Shown here: in pieces, positions 50,331 through 61,605 of the stretch
Layout: every line of letters starts with the position of its first letter
Position numbering within the stretch: the first letter of the stretch is position 1
Source of the DNA: Salminus brasiliensis
Lineage: Eukaryota; Chordata; Actinopteri; Characiformes; Bryconidae
NCBI RefSeq assembly: GCF_030463535.1
Contig: NC_132894.1
Location: 13,165,433-13,229,432 of the forward strand
Length of the DNA: 64,000 nucleotides
Reading direction: 5' to 3'
Notes under the pieces: generated by a model
What the model was told of the DNA's origin: nothing
The model's database searches: none
Seen by the model: only the letters and a program-made list of their open reading frames with translations
Position numbers and translations under genes: made by a program

Positions 50331-51520
50331 TACATTGAGTTCTGTGCTTCATCTTCACCAGTTATTCAGTTTTCAGGTAAGATGCCACGTTGTTTTAGGC
50401 GAACATGAAACCTGTTCACTGTAGTCTACTGACAGGGCGGTTAAAACCTCTGTAGACTAGTAGTACATTTCATCATTTTAGACTGGATGAATAATAGTCA
50501 TGAACTCAACTGCTTTGAAATGTGTAAATCAGGAGTTACAAGAATAAACTTCAGCATGTTTAGTGCTCTGTCAAAAATACAACCATTCTATCTCATTTCT
50601 ATATTCTTCCATGCTCATTTTGTTATGTCCTTTCTCTTCTGGCTTGTAACTCTCTTCTTCCTTTTTGATTTCTTTTCTTTTTGTGTTTTGGGATTTTTTT
50701 CCTGATATTTTCAAGGCTGTTCTGGTTTAGATAACATTTTCCCAACTGTGTTCAAATGTCAGACCATGGATGAGTCAGGTCTGTTAGCAATATTTTTTCA
50801 CACACATGTTTATTACAGTATGACTCCTGTAATATAAAGACAATGATCTTGTTCAGTATCAATACTTGCAGGCCTATTTGTGCTACACCACAAAGTAGCA
50901 TTAATAAGTTTAGTTACAGTCTAAACTTGGTATTAGTATACCAGCTTTAAAGTAAAAAGAAAACAACAATGCACTGAAATTGACATTTTTAGTCTCTTTT
51001 TAAAAGTCTAAGATGTTCTCACGGAAAATACTAGCGTGTCAACTGGCTTAAACTTTTTTCCGCATAAAAAACGTTCTCTTCACTCCCATGGCACAGTTTG
51101 ACTGACACAAAGGCAAACAACAGGCCCTGTGTATTGTGCATACACTTTCCTTCTGATTCGCCATTTGTACATTTATTTTTATGCGGCCAAAAGTGTTTTT
51201 CTTCAGTCATTTTATTTTTAAGATAGTCATTTATTTTGCTCTATTCTGCCTCTGTAGAAAAATTAGTGCTTCTGCCATGTGTACTTTTTCTTCAGACCAT
51301 TAAAATCCTAAAGACTAATCGTTCAATTGTTTCTGTCCGAATATTGCAAGGAAACAAGTGTTTGTAGTATTGGTTGTGATGTTTAAGCCTGTAACCCTTG
51401 CTTCCATTTATGTGCGGGTTTTGCAGTGGAATCTAAACCTGTTAGTGAATGCTGAGGACAATTGTTTCATCAGTGTCAGTGAAAAGAATGTATTATTTGA
51501 GTTTAAACCACAGTGAATGA

Positions 51521-51819
51521 AAAAGACTGAGTCCCGCTGTCTTGCTCAGGCTGCACTGCAGGGTCTATTCACAGGCGCCATCCCACTACTGATCGGCACG
51601 GGGGCTTTGACCTGCTCCGTTTCCGACCTGGGCCGGTTCACCCCTCCTTAGACGACCTGGTGGACCCGAGCACCCTCAGGAGCACCATATCAATACCGAA
51701 CTTAGCGCGGACACCCGATCAACATAGTCCACGACAGCCCAGAACCCCTGAACTGAAACGGTCCGCCAGCCTCAGCCTCCCAGTAACTTGGATTACAGGC
51801 GCGCGCCACTTCGCCCGGC
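51521..51819 (-). ncRNA. 7SL (SRP) RNA gene, copy 3 (variant helix 6 loop)
   Basis: Full-length 299-nt copy, with 5' end GCCGGGCG at 51,819 and a T5 terminator at 51,520-51,524. The helix 8 core is unchanged. It is the most divergent intact copy in the S domain. The helix 6 tetraloop is GGTG (51,671-51,674) instead of GGAG, and the 5' strand of helix 6 reads GGTGCTCCTGAG. Because the GNAR-type loop binds SRP19, this copy may be impaired or a non-functional allele (inference). Confidence 0.93.
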
Positions 51820-53120
51820 GGCAGTCGAGCTGATTTGGGGAGGTTTTAGCCTGCAGATACAAACTCACGCTGCCCACTGGTGGGCAAACGAGGAGTTACA
51901 CAGACCTAAAGAGTCTCTTACAGACAGCGCCCTCTGGTCTTTTATCTTTTAGTTTACATTGCTTGTTACATTGAGTTCTGTGCTTCATTTTCACCAGTTA
52001 TTCAGTTTTCAGGTAAGATGCCACGTTGTTTTAGGCGAACATGAAACCTGTTCACTGTAGTCTACTGACAGGGCGGTTAAAACCTCTGTAGACTAGTAGT
52101 ACATTTCATCATTTTAGACTGAATGAATAATAGTCATGAACTCAACTGCTTTGAAATGTGTAAATCAGGAGTTACAAGAATAAACTTCAGCATGTTTAGT
52201 GCTCTGTCAAAAATACAACCATTCTATCTTATTTCTATATTCTTCCATGCTCATTTTGTTATGTCCTTTCTCATCTGGCTTGTAACTCTCTTCTTCCTTT
52301 TTGATTTCTTTTCTTTTTGTGTTTTGGGATTTTTTTTCCTGATATTTTCAAGGCTGTTCTGGTTTAGATAACATTTTCCCAACTGTGTTCAAATGTCAGA
52401 CCATGGATGAGTCAGGTCTGTTAGCAATATTTTTTCACACACATGTTTATTACAGTATGACTCCTGTAATATAAAGACAATGATCTTGTTCAGTATCAAT
52501 ACTTGCAGGCCTATTTGTGCTACACCACAAAGTAGCATTAATAAGTTTAGTTACAGTCTAAACTTGGTATTAGTATACCAGCTTTAAAGTAAAAAGAAAA
52601 CAACAATGCACTGAAATTGACATTTTTTGTCTCTTTTTAAAAGTCTAAGATGTTCTCACGGAAAATACTAGCGTGTCAACTGGCTTAAACCTTTTTCTGC
52701 ATAAAAAACGTTCTCTTTACTCCCATGGCACAGTTTGACTGACACAAAGGCAAACAACAGGCCCTGTGTATTGTGCATACACTTTTCTTCTGATTCGCCA
52801 TTTCAGTCATTTTGTTTTTAAGATAGTCATTTCTTTTGCTCTACTCTGCCTCTGTAGAAAAAGTAGTGCTTCTGCCATGTGTACTTTTTCTACAGACCAT
52901 TAAAATCCTAAAGACTAATCGTTAAATTGTTTCTGTCCGAATATTGTAAGGAAACAAGTGTTTGTAGTATTGGTTATGATGTTTAAGCCTGTAACCCTTG
53001 CTTCCATTTATGTGCGGGTTTTGCAGTGGAATCTAAACCTGTTAGTGAATGCTGAGGACAATTGTTTCATCAGTGTCAGTGAAAAGAATGTATTATTTGA
53101 GTTTAAACCACAGTGAATGA

Positions 53121-53419
53121 AAAAGACTGAGTCCCGCTGTCTTGCTCAGGCTGCACTGCAGGGTCTATTCACAGGCGCCATCCCACTACTGATCGGCACG
53201 GGGGCTTTGACCTGCTCCGTTTTCGACCTGGGCCGGTTCACCCCTCCTTAGACGACCTGGTGTACCCGAGCTCCCTCAGAAACACCATATCCATACCGAA
53301 CTTAGCGCGGACACCCGATCGACATAGTCCACTACAGCCCAGAACCCCTGAACTCAAACGGTCCGCCAGCCTCAGCCTCCGGATAACTTGGATTACAGGC
53401 GCGCGCCACTTCGCCCGGC
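53121..53419 (-). ncRNA. 7SL (SRP) RNA gene, copy 4 (variant helix 8 loop)
   Basis: Full-length 299-nt copy, 5' end at 53,419 and T5 terminator at 53,120-53,124. The helix 8 tetraloop is GAAA rather than GGAA (+ strand ccgttttcgacc at about 53,217-53,228), still a GNRA-type loop. The helix 6 3' strand reads CTCGGGTACACC. An L2-like element is inserted about 295 bp upstream of its start. Confidence 0.95.
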
Positions 53420-53714
53420 GGCAGTCGAGTTGATTTGGGGAGGTTTTAGCCTGCAGATACAAATTCACGCTGCCCACTGGTGGGCAAACGAGGAGTTACA
53501 CAGACCTAAAGAGTCTCTTACAGACAGCGCCCTCTGGTCTTTTATCTTTTAGTTTACATTGCTTGTTACATTGAGTTCTGTGCTTCATCTTCACCAGTTA
53601 TTCAGTTTTCAGGTAAGATGCCACGTTGTTTTAGGCGAACATGAAACCTGTTCACTGTAGTCTACTGACAGGGCGGTTAAAACCTCTGTAGACTAGTAGT
53701 ACATTTCATCATTT

Positions 53715-56700
53715 AAGATAAGATAAGATAAGATAAGATAATCCTTTATTAGTCCCGCAGTGGGGAAATTTACAGTGTAGCAGCAGAAAGGGATAGCAGG
53801 ACACTCAGTTACAAAAAATTTGGATAAATAATTTACACTATATACACAATATATATACACAATATAAATAAGAATTAAAAAAAAAAAGCAATAAACAATA
53901 AACAATATTATTTACAGTAAAAGACTCTTAATTGCACATGGGGATGGGATATTGCACATAGTATTCCCTGAACATGAACATGTGTGTGTAGTTAAGTGTG
54001 TGTGTATGTGGTCCGTTGGGAGCAGTGTTTGTTGTGCAGTCTGACGGCAGCAGGAAGGAAGGACCTGCGATACCGCTCCTTCACACACTTGGGGTGAAGC
54101 AGTCTGTCGCTAAAGGAGCTGCCCAGTGCTGCCAGAGTCTCATGCATGGGGTGGGAGCTGTTCTTCCGCATGGATGCCAGCTTGGCTGTCATCCTCCTGT
54201 CTCCCACCACCTGCACTGGGTCTAAGAAGCACCCCAGGACAGAGCCGGCCCTCTTTATGAGTTTGTCCAGTCTCTTCTTATCTGCCGTCGAGATGCTACT
54301 ACCCCAGCAGACCACTCCATAAAAGATGGCAGATGCCACCACTGTGTCGAAGAACGTCCTCAGAAGTGCTCCCTGCACTCCAAAGGACCTCAATCTCCTC
54401 AGCAGGTAGAGTCTGCTCTGGCCTTTCTTATAGAGAGCAGCAGTGTTGACTGACCAGTCCAGTTTGTTGTTCAGATGAACACCCAGGTATTTATAAGAGT
54501 CCACACTCTCGATGTTCATACCCCGGATGTTCACTGATGGAGGGGGGTGTCTGCACCTGCGGAAATCCACTACCAGTTCTTTGGTTTTTCCAGCGTTTAT
54601 CTGCAGATGGTTCTGCAGACACCAGTCCACAAAGTCCTGAATAAGTTCTCTGTACTCGCTGTCCTCCTCATTGGATATGAGGCCGACGATTGCTGAGTCA
54701 TCAGAGAACTTCTGGAGGTGACAGGTTGGTGAGCTGTACATGAAGTCAGCAGTGTACAGGGTGAAGAGGAACGGTGCCAAGACCGTTCCTTGAGGGGCTC
54801 CTGTGCTGCTGACCACCAAGTCAGAGACACAGTCCCGTGCCCTCACATACTGTGGTCGGTTGGTGAGGTAGTCCAGTATCCAGTTTGACAGGTGACTGTC
54901 CACTCCACAATGTCCCAACTTGTCCTTTAGGAGGCCTGGCTGTATGGTGTTAAAAGCACTGGAGAAATCGAAGAAGGTGATCCTCACAGTGCTGCCGGGC
55001 TTCTCCAGGTGAGAAAGAGCTCTGTGTAGAAGATAGATGACAGCATCATCCACCCCGACACCAGGCTGGTAGGCGAACTGAAGAGGGTCCATGGATGGGC
55101 TCACCAGAGGGCGGATGTGGTTGAGGACCAGCCTCTCCAGTGACTTCATTAGATGGGAAGTCAGTGCCACCGGCCTGTAGCTGTTTAGGTCCTTTGGGTG
55201 CTGTGTTTTGGGCACAGGTACCACACAAGATGTTTTCCACAGCTGTGGTACTCTTCCCAGTTTCAGGCTCATGTTGAACAAATGCTCAACTACCCTGCAC
55301 AGCTGATCAGCGCAGGACTTGAGGAGCCTGGCGCTGATTCCATCAGGACCTGTAGCTTTCTTAGGCTTGATCTTCCTCAGCTCATTTCTCACCTGGGTTG
55401 TTGTGAAGGACAGGTTGGAGCAGGGGGGCTGGGTGCTGGAATGTGTGAATGGTTGGTTGATGCTGCCAGACGATGAGCCATTAGGGGATGATGGTGGTGA
55501 TGATTGTGAGCCAGAAGTTCTGAGAGAAGAAGAAGGGGGAGGGCAGCATGATGGTAGTGCTGCTGAGTGGGGATACAGCAGGGGTGTCTGTGTGGGGGCA
55601 GGGCTAGGTGATTGATCAAATCTGTTGAAAAATAGATTGAGATCATTCACCCACTTCTGGTCCCCCACCACCTGGGAGTTGGACTTTGTGTGGCCAGAGA
55701 TGGTTTGAAGGCCTTTCCACACTCCCCTGATGTTGTTCTGCTGCAGCTGTTCCTCCAGCTTCCTCTTGTAGCTGGCTTTCCCCTCCCTGATCTTCCTTCT
55801 CAGTTCCTTCTGCACAGCTTTCAGCTCATCCTTGTCACCAGATCTGAAGGCCCTCTTTTTCGCTTTTAGGAGAGCCTTTATATCTGGATTAATCCATGGC
55901 TTGTTGTTGGAAAAACACCGAACAGTCTTGGTGGGCACGGTGTTATCCACACAGAAGTTGACGTAGTCCGTAATGCAGTGAGTGAGATTGTCAATGTCCT
56001 CCCCATTAGGATCACACAGTTCTTCCCACACCGTTGTTTCGAAGCAGTCCTTCAGAGCCTCCTCAGACTCCTTAGACCATTTCTTCACTGTACGGGTGAC
56101 AGCTGGTTCCCTATGTACAATGGGTTTGTACACAGGCAGAAGATGAACCAGACAGTGATCAGATCTTCCAAGGGGAGGGAGAGGTGACGAGTGGTATGCC
56201 TCCTTTGTGTTGGCAAAAAGCAGGTCCAGTGTTTTCATGTCTCTGGTGTGGCAGGTTACATACTGGGTGAAGGTGGACAGAGTGGAGGATGGAGAAGCAT
56301 GGTTGAAGTCTCCGGAGATAAGGAGGAGGGCCTGCGGGTGCTGTGTCTGCAGCCTGCACACAGCTGAGTGCAGGGCATCACAGGCCGAGTCAGCGTTAGC
56401 AGAGGGGGGGATGTACGCAGCTATCATGATAACGTGCGAGAATTCCCTCGGCAGATAGTACGGCCTCATGCTAACGGCCAACAGTTCAATGTTCTTACAG
56501 CAGATCTGCTCCTTAATAGTGATGTGCCCAGGGTTACACCATCTATCATTCACAAATACTGCCAGTCCGCCTCCCTTCCTCTTACCGCTCTCCTCCGTCC
56601 TGTCCGCCCGACTGAGGTGAAATCCTTCCACAGATACGTGCGTGTCTGGGGTCAGCGTGGTTAGCCAGGTCTCTGTGAACACCATGATGCTGCACTCCCG

Positions 56701-57096
56701 GTATTCCCTCTGATGTCGCGTTAGCGCCGCCAGCTCGTCCATCTTATTGGGGAGCGACCTCACGTTCCCCATGACTACAGAAGGAAGAGCGGGCTTGTAG
56801 CGTCTCCTCCGGGCGCGACACAGAGCTCCAGCCCGGCTCCCCCGCCGCCTCCTCCTCAGCTCGCGGGGGATGTCGTGCCTCTCGCGCGGCAGCACAGCAG
56901 CGCTGCTGAGCGCTAACAGCTGGTCCCTGGTGTAAACAATAGGCGCGCGACTCCGCACGGGATCTCCAGACACGGTCGTAAACATGGAAAAAAGTAGCGT
57001 AGAAACCAGAAAAATCACCACGCTTTTGTTGTCCATTGTGCCTACAGTCATAAACAACACTAAACTACCAAAGAAACTTAGCTTAAAAACTTTTAA
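53715..57096 (-). mobile_element. Near-full-length L2-like non-LTR retrotransposon
   Basis: The 3' end on the left is a (GATAA)n tail (53,715-53,742) followed by tcctttattagtcccgcagt, a 3' UTR typical of many fish LINE copies. The right (5') end lies at about 57,096, just 36 bp beyond the ORF start, so the 5' UTR is short or slightly truncated. Array spacer flanks it on both sides (catcattt on the left, attttagactg on the right), with at most a 4-bp ATTT duplication. One uninterrupted ORF covers most of the element. Confidence 0.9.
53992..57060 (-). CDS. LINE ORF2: APE endonuclease and reverse transcriptase (1,022 aa)
   Basis: Single intact ORF of an L2/CR1-group non-LTR retrotransposon. It starts with a hydrophobic stretch and an Arg-rich stretch (RRRRRGSRAG). 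The apurinic-type endonuclease follows at about residues 90-310, with GNVRSLPNKMDEL, FTETWL, AAYIPPSAN, ISGDFNH, KTLDLLFAN and GRSDHCLVHLL. The reverse transcriptase lies at about 570-870: KPKKATGPDGIS, YRPVALTSHLMKSLERLV, FFDFSSAFNTIQP (motif A), GAPQGTVLAPFLFTLYTAD (motif B) and QKFSDDSAIVGLI (motif C, SDD with both Asp present). A C-terminal region ends with the usual LPAAVRLHNKH. No frameshift or stop is seen, so the copy could be young. No separate ORF1 is visible in the element. Confidence 0.93.
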   Translation of the reverse strand: MLFMTVGTMDNKSVVIFLVSTLLFSMFTTVSGDPVRSRAPIVYTRDQLLALSSAAVLPRERHDIPRELRRRRRGSRAGALCRARRRRYKPALPSVVMGNVRSLPNKMDELAALTRHQREYRECSIMVFTETWLTTLTPDTHVSVEGFHLSRADRTEESGKRKGGGLAVFVNDRWCNPGHITIKEQICCKNIELLAVSMRPYYLPREFSHVIMIAAYIPPSANADSACDALHSAVCRLQTQHPQALLLISGDFNHASPSSTLSTFTQYVTCHTRDMKTLDLLFANTKEAYHSSPLPPLGRSDHCLVHLLPVYKPIVHREPAVTRTVKKWSKESEEALKDCFETTVWEELCDPNGEDIDNLTHCITDYVNFCVDNTVPTKTVRCFSNNKPWINPDIKALLKAKKRAFRSGDKDELKAVQKELRRKIREGKASYKRKLEEQLQQNNIRGVWKGLQTISGHTKSNSQVVGDQKWVNDLNLFFNRFDQSPSPAPTQTPLLYPHSAALPSCCPPPSSSLRTSGSQSSPPSSPNGSSSGSINQPFTHSSTQPPCSNLSFTTTQVRNELRKIKPKKATGPDGISARLLKSCADQLCRVVEHLFNMSLKLGRVPQLWKTSCVVPVPKTQHPKDLNSYRPVALTSHLMKSLERLVLNHIRPLVSPSMDPLQFAYQPGVGVDDAVIYLLHRALSHLEKPGSTVRITFFDFSSAFNTIQPGLLKDKLGHCGVDSHLSNWILDYLTNRPQYVRARDCVSDLVVSSTGAPQGTVLAPFLFTLYTADFMYSSPTCHLQKFSDDSAIVGLISNEEDSEYRELIQDFVDWCLQNHLQINAGKTKELVVDFRRCRHPPPSVNIRGMNIESVDSYKYLGVHLNNKLDWSVNTAALYKKGQSRLYLLRRLRSFGVQGALLRTFFDTVVASAIFYGVVCWGSSISTADKKRLDKLIKRAGSVLGCFLDPVQVVGDRRMTAKLASMRKNSSHPMHETLAALGSSFSDRLLHPKCVKERYRRSFLPAAVRLHNKHCSQRTTYTHT

Positions 57097-58105
57097 ATTT
57101 TAGACTGAATGAATAACAGTCATGAACTCAACTGCTTTGAAATGTGTAAATCAGGAGTTACAAGAATAAACTTCAGCATGTTTAGTGCTCTGTCAAAAAT
57201 ACAACCATTCTATCTCATTTCTGTATTCTTCCATGCTTCTTTTGTTATGTCCTTTCTCATCTGGCTTGTAACTCTCTTCTTCCTTTTTGATCTCTTTTCT
57301 TTTTGTGTTTTGGCATTTTTTTCCTGATATTTTCAAGGCTGTTCTGGTATAGATAACATTTTCCCAACTGTGTTCAAATGTCAGACCATGGATGAGTCAG
57401 GTCTGTTAGCAATATTTTTTCACACACATGTTTATTACAGTATGACTCCTGTAATATAAAGACAATGATCTTGTTCAGTATCAATACTTGCAGGCCTATT
57501 TGTGCTACACCACAAAGTAGCATTAATAAGTTTAGTTACAGTCTAAACTTGGTATTAGTATACCAGCTTTAAAGTAAAAAGAAAACAACAATGCACTGAA
57601 ATTGACATTTTTAGTCTCTTTTTAAAAGTCTAAGATGTTCTCACGGAAAATACTAGCGTGTCAACTGGCTTAAACCTTTTTCTGCATAAAAAACGTTCTC
57701 TTTACTCCCATGGCACAGTTTGACTGACACAAAGGCAAACAACAGGCCCTGTGTATTGTGCATACACTTTCCTTCTGATTCGCCATTTCAGTCATTTTGT
57801 TTTTAAGATAGTCATTTCTTTTGCTCTACTCTGCCTCTGTAGAGAAAGTAGTGCTTCTGCCATGTGTACTTTTTCTTCAGACCATTAAAATCCTAAAGAC
57901 TAATCATTAAATTGTTTCTGTCCGAATATTGCAAGGAAACAAGTGTTTGTAGTATTGGTTGTGATGTTTAAGCCTGTAACCCTTGCTTCCATTTATGTGC
58001 GGGTTTTGCAGTGGAATCTAAACCTGTTAGTGAATGCTGAGGACAATTGTTTCATCAGTGTCAGTGAAAAGAATGTATTATTTGAGTTTAAACCACAGTG
58101 AATGA

Positions 58106-58404
58106 AAAAGACTGAGTCCCGCTGTCTTGCTCAGGCTGCACTGCAGGGTCTATTCACAGGCGCCATCCCACTACTGATCGGCACGGGGGCTTTGACCTGC
58201 TCCGTTTCCGACCTGGGCCGGTTCACCCCTCCTTAGACGACCTGGTGTACCCGAGCTCCCTCAGAAACACCATATCCATACCGAACTTAGCGCGGACACC
58301 CGATCAACATAGTCCACTACAGCCCAGAACCCCTGAACTCAAACGGTCCGCCAGCCTCAGCCTCCCGATAACTTGGATTACAGGCGCGCGCCACTTCGCC
58401 CGGC
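58106..58404 (-). ncRNA. 7SL (SRP) RNA gene, copy 5
   Basis: Intact 299-nt copy with 5' end at 58,404 and T5 terminator at 58,105-58,109. Helix 6 has loop GGAG with 3' strand CTCGGGTACACC, the same allele as copies 4 and 7. The helix 8 loop is GGAA. Alu-domain start GCCGGGCGAAGTGGCGCGCG. Confidence 0.96.
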
Positions 58405-59707
58405 GGCAGTCGAGTTGATTTGGGGAGGTTTTAGCCTGCAGATACAAACTCACGCTGCCCACTGGTGGGCAAACGAGGAGTTACACAGACCTAAAGAGTC
58501 TCTTACAGACAGCGCCCTCTGGTCTTTTATCTTTTAGTTTACATTGCTTGTTACATTGAGTTCTGTGCTTCATCTTCACCAGTTATTCAGTTTTCAGGTA
58601 AGATGCCACGTTGTTTTAGGCGAACATGAAACCTGTTCACTGTAGTCTACTGACAGGGCGGTTAAAACCTCTGTAGACTAGTAGTACATTTCATCATTTT
58701 AGACTGAATGAATAATAGTCATGAACTCAACTGCTTTGAAATGTGTAAATCAGGAGTTACAAGAATAAACTTCAGCATGTTTAGTGCTCTGTCAAAAATA
58801 CAACCATTCTATCTCATTTCTATATTCTTCCATGCTTCTTTTGTTATGTCCTTTCTCATCAGGCTTGTAACTCTCTTCTTCCTTTTTGATTTCTTTTCTT
58901 TTTGTGTTTTGGGATTTTTTTTTTCCTGATATTTTCAAGGCGGTTCTGGTTTAGATAACATTTTCCCAAATGTGTTCAAATGTCAGACCATGCATGAGTC
59001 AGGTCTATTAGCAATATTTTTTCATTCACATGTTTATTACAGTATGACTCCTGTAATATAAAGACAATGATCTTGTTCAGTATCAATACTTGCAGGCCTA
59101 TTTGTGCTACACCACAAAGTAGCATTAATAAGTTTAGTTACAGTCTAAACTTGGTATTAGTATACCAGCTTTAAAGTAAAAAGAAAACAACAATGCACTG
59201 AAATGGACATTTTTAGTCTCTTTTTAAAAGTCTAAGATGTTCTCACGGAAAATACTAGCGTGTCAACTGGCTTAAACTTTTTTCTGCATAAAAAACGTTC
59301 TCTTTACTCCCATGGCACAGTTTGACTGACACAAAGGCAAACAACAGGCCCTGTGTATTGTGCATACACTTTCCTTCTGATTCGCCATTTCAGTCATTTT
59401 GTTTTTAAGATAGTCATTTCTTTTGCTCTACTCTGCCTCTGTAGAAAAAGTAGTGCTTCTGCCATGTGTACTTTTTCTTCAGACCATTAAAATCCTAAAG
59501 ACTAATCGTTAAATTGTTTCTGTCCGAATATTGTAAGGAAACAAGTGTTTGTAGTATTGGTTGTGATGTTTAAGCCTGTAACCCTTGCTTCCATTTATGT
59601 GCGGGTTTTGCAGTGGAATCTAAACCTGTTAGTGAATGCTGAGGACAATTGTTTCATCAGTGTCAGTGAAAAGAATGTATTATTTGAGTTTAAACCACAG
59701 TGAATGA

Positions 59708-60006
59708 AAAAGACTGAGTCCCGCTGTCTTGCTCAGGCTGCACTGCAGGGTCTATTCACAGGCGCCATCCCACTACTGATCGGCACGGGGGCTTTGACCT
59801 GCTCCGTTTCCGACCTGGGCCGGTTCACCCCTCCTTAGACGACCTGGTGGTCCCGAGCTCCCTCAGAAACACCATATCGATACCGACCTTAACGCGGACA
59901 CCCGATCAACATAGTCCACGACAGCCCAGAACCCCTGAACTCAAACGGTCCGCCAGCCTCAGCCTCCCAGTAACTTGGATTACAGGCGCGCGCCACTTCG
60001 CCCAGC
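59708..60006 (-). ncRNA. 7SL (SRP) RNA gene, copy 6
   Basis: Intact-length copy (299 nt) with 5' end at 60,006 and T5 terminator at 59,707-59,711. It differs at RNA position 3 (GCTGGGCG instead of GCCGGGCG), which may weaken the closing stem. The helix 6 3' strand is CTCGGGACCACC, the human-like allele, with a GGAG loop. Helix 8 is standard. Confidence 0.95.
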
Positions 60007-61306
60007 GGCAGTCGAGTTGATTTAGGGAGGTTTTAGCCTGCAGATACAAACTCACGCTGCCCACTGGTGGGCAAACGAGGAGTTACACAGACCTAAAGAG
60101 TCTCTTACAGACAGCGCCCTCTGGTCTTTTATCTTTTAGTTTACATTGCTTGTTACATTGAGTTCTGTGCTTCATCTTCACCAGTTATTCAGTTTTCAGG
60201 TAAGATGCCACGTTGTTTTAGGCGAACATGAAACCTGTTCACTGTAGTCTACTGACAGGGCGGTTAAAACCTCTGTAGACTAGTAGTACATTTCATCATT
60301 TTAGACTGAATGAATAACAGTCATGAACTCAACTGCTTTGAAATGTGTAAATCAGGAGTTACAAGAATAAACTTCAGCATGTTTAGTGCTCTGTCAAAAA
60401 TACAACCATTCTATCTCATTTCTGTATTCTTCCATGCTTCTTTTGTTATGTCCTTTCTCATCTGGCTTGTAACTCTCTTCTTCCTTTTTGATCTCTTTTC
60501 TTTTTGTGTTTTGGCATTTTTTTCCTGATATTTTCAAGGCTGTTCTGGTATAGATAACATTTTCCCAACTGTGTTCAAATGTCAGACCATGGATGAGTCA
60601 GGTCTGTTAGCAATATTTTTTCACACACATGTTTATTACAGTATGACTCCTGTAATATAAAGACAATGATCTTGTTCAGTATCAATACTTGCAGGCCTAT
60701 TTGTGCTACACCACAAAGTAGCATTAATAAGTTTAGTTACAGTCTAAACTTGGTATTAGTATACCAGCTTTAAAGTAAAAAGAAAACAACAATGCACTGA
60801 AATTGACATTTTTAGTCTCTTTTTAAAAGTCTAAGATGTTCTCACGGAAAATACTAGCGTGTCAACTGGCTTAAACCTTTTTCTGCATAAAAAACGTTCT
60901 CTTTACTCCCATGGCACAGTTTGACTGACACAAAGGCAAACAACAGGCCCTGTGTATTGTGCATACACTTTCCTTCTGATTCGCCATTTCAGTCATTTTG
61001 TTTTTAAGATAGTCATTTCTTTTGCTCTACTCTGCCTCTGTAGAGAAAGTAGTGCTTCTGCCATGTGTACTTTTTCTTCAGACCATTAAAATCCTAAAGA
61101 CTAATCGTTAAATTATTTCTGTCCGAATATTGCAAGGAAACAAGTGTTTGTAGTATTGGTTGTGATGTTTAAGCCTGTAACCCTTGCTTCCATTTATGTG
61201 CGGGTTTTGCAGTGGAATCTAAACCTGTTAGTGAATGCTGAGGACAATTGTTTCATCAGTGTCAGTGAAAAGAATGTATTATTTGAGTTTAAACCACAGT
61301 GAATGA

Positions 61307-61605
61307 AAAAGACTGAGTCCCGCTGTCTTGCTCAGGCTGCACTGCAGGGTCTATTCACAGGCGCCATCCCACTACTGATCGGCACGGGGGCTTTGACCTG
61401 CTCCGTTTCCGACCTGGGCCGGTTCACCCCTCCTTAGACGACCTGGTGTACCCGAGCTCCCTCAGAAACACCATATCCATACCGAACTTAGCGCGGACAC
61501 CCGATCAACATAGTCCACTACAGCCCAGAACCCCTGAACTCAAACGGTCCGCCAGCCTCAGCCTCCCGATAACTTGGATTACAGGCGCGCGCCACTTCGC
61601 CCGGC
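61307..61605 (-). ncRNA. 7SL (SRP) RNA gene, copy 7
   Basis: Intact 299-nt copy, 5' end at 61,605 and T5 terminator at 61,306-61,310. It carries the same alleles as copy 5 (CTCGGGTACACC in helix 6, GGAG and GGAA loops) and sits in a unit nearly identical to that of copy 5. Confidence 0.96.

Noticed and set aside
53238-53477. 79-codon - strand ORF
   Set aside because: It overlaps the 7SL copy 4 RNA gene; chance open frame in structured RNA sequence.
55389-55646. - strand and + strand ORFs within the LINE ORF2
   Set aside because: Alternative-frame shadows of the 1,022-codon ORF.
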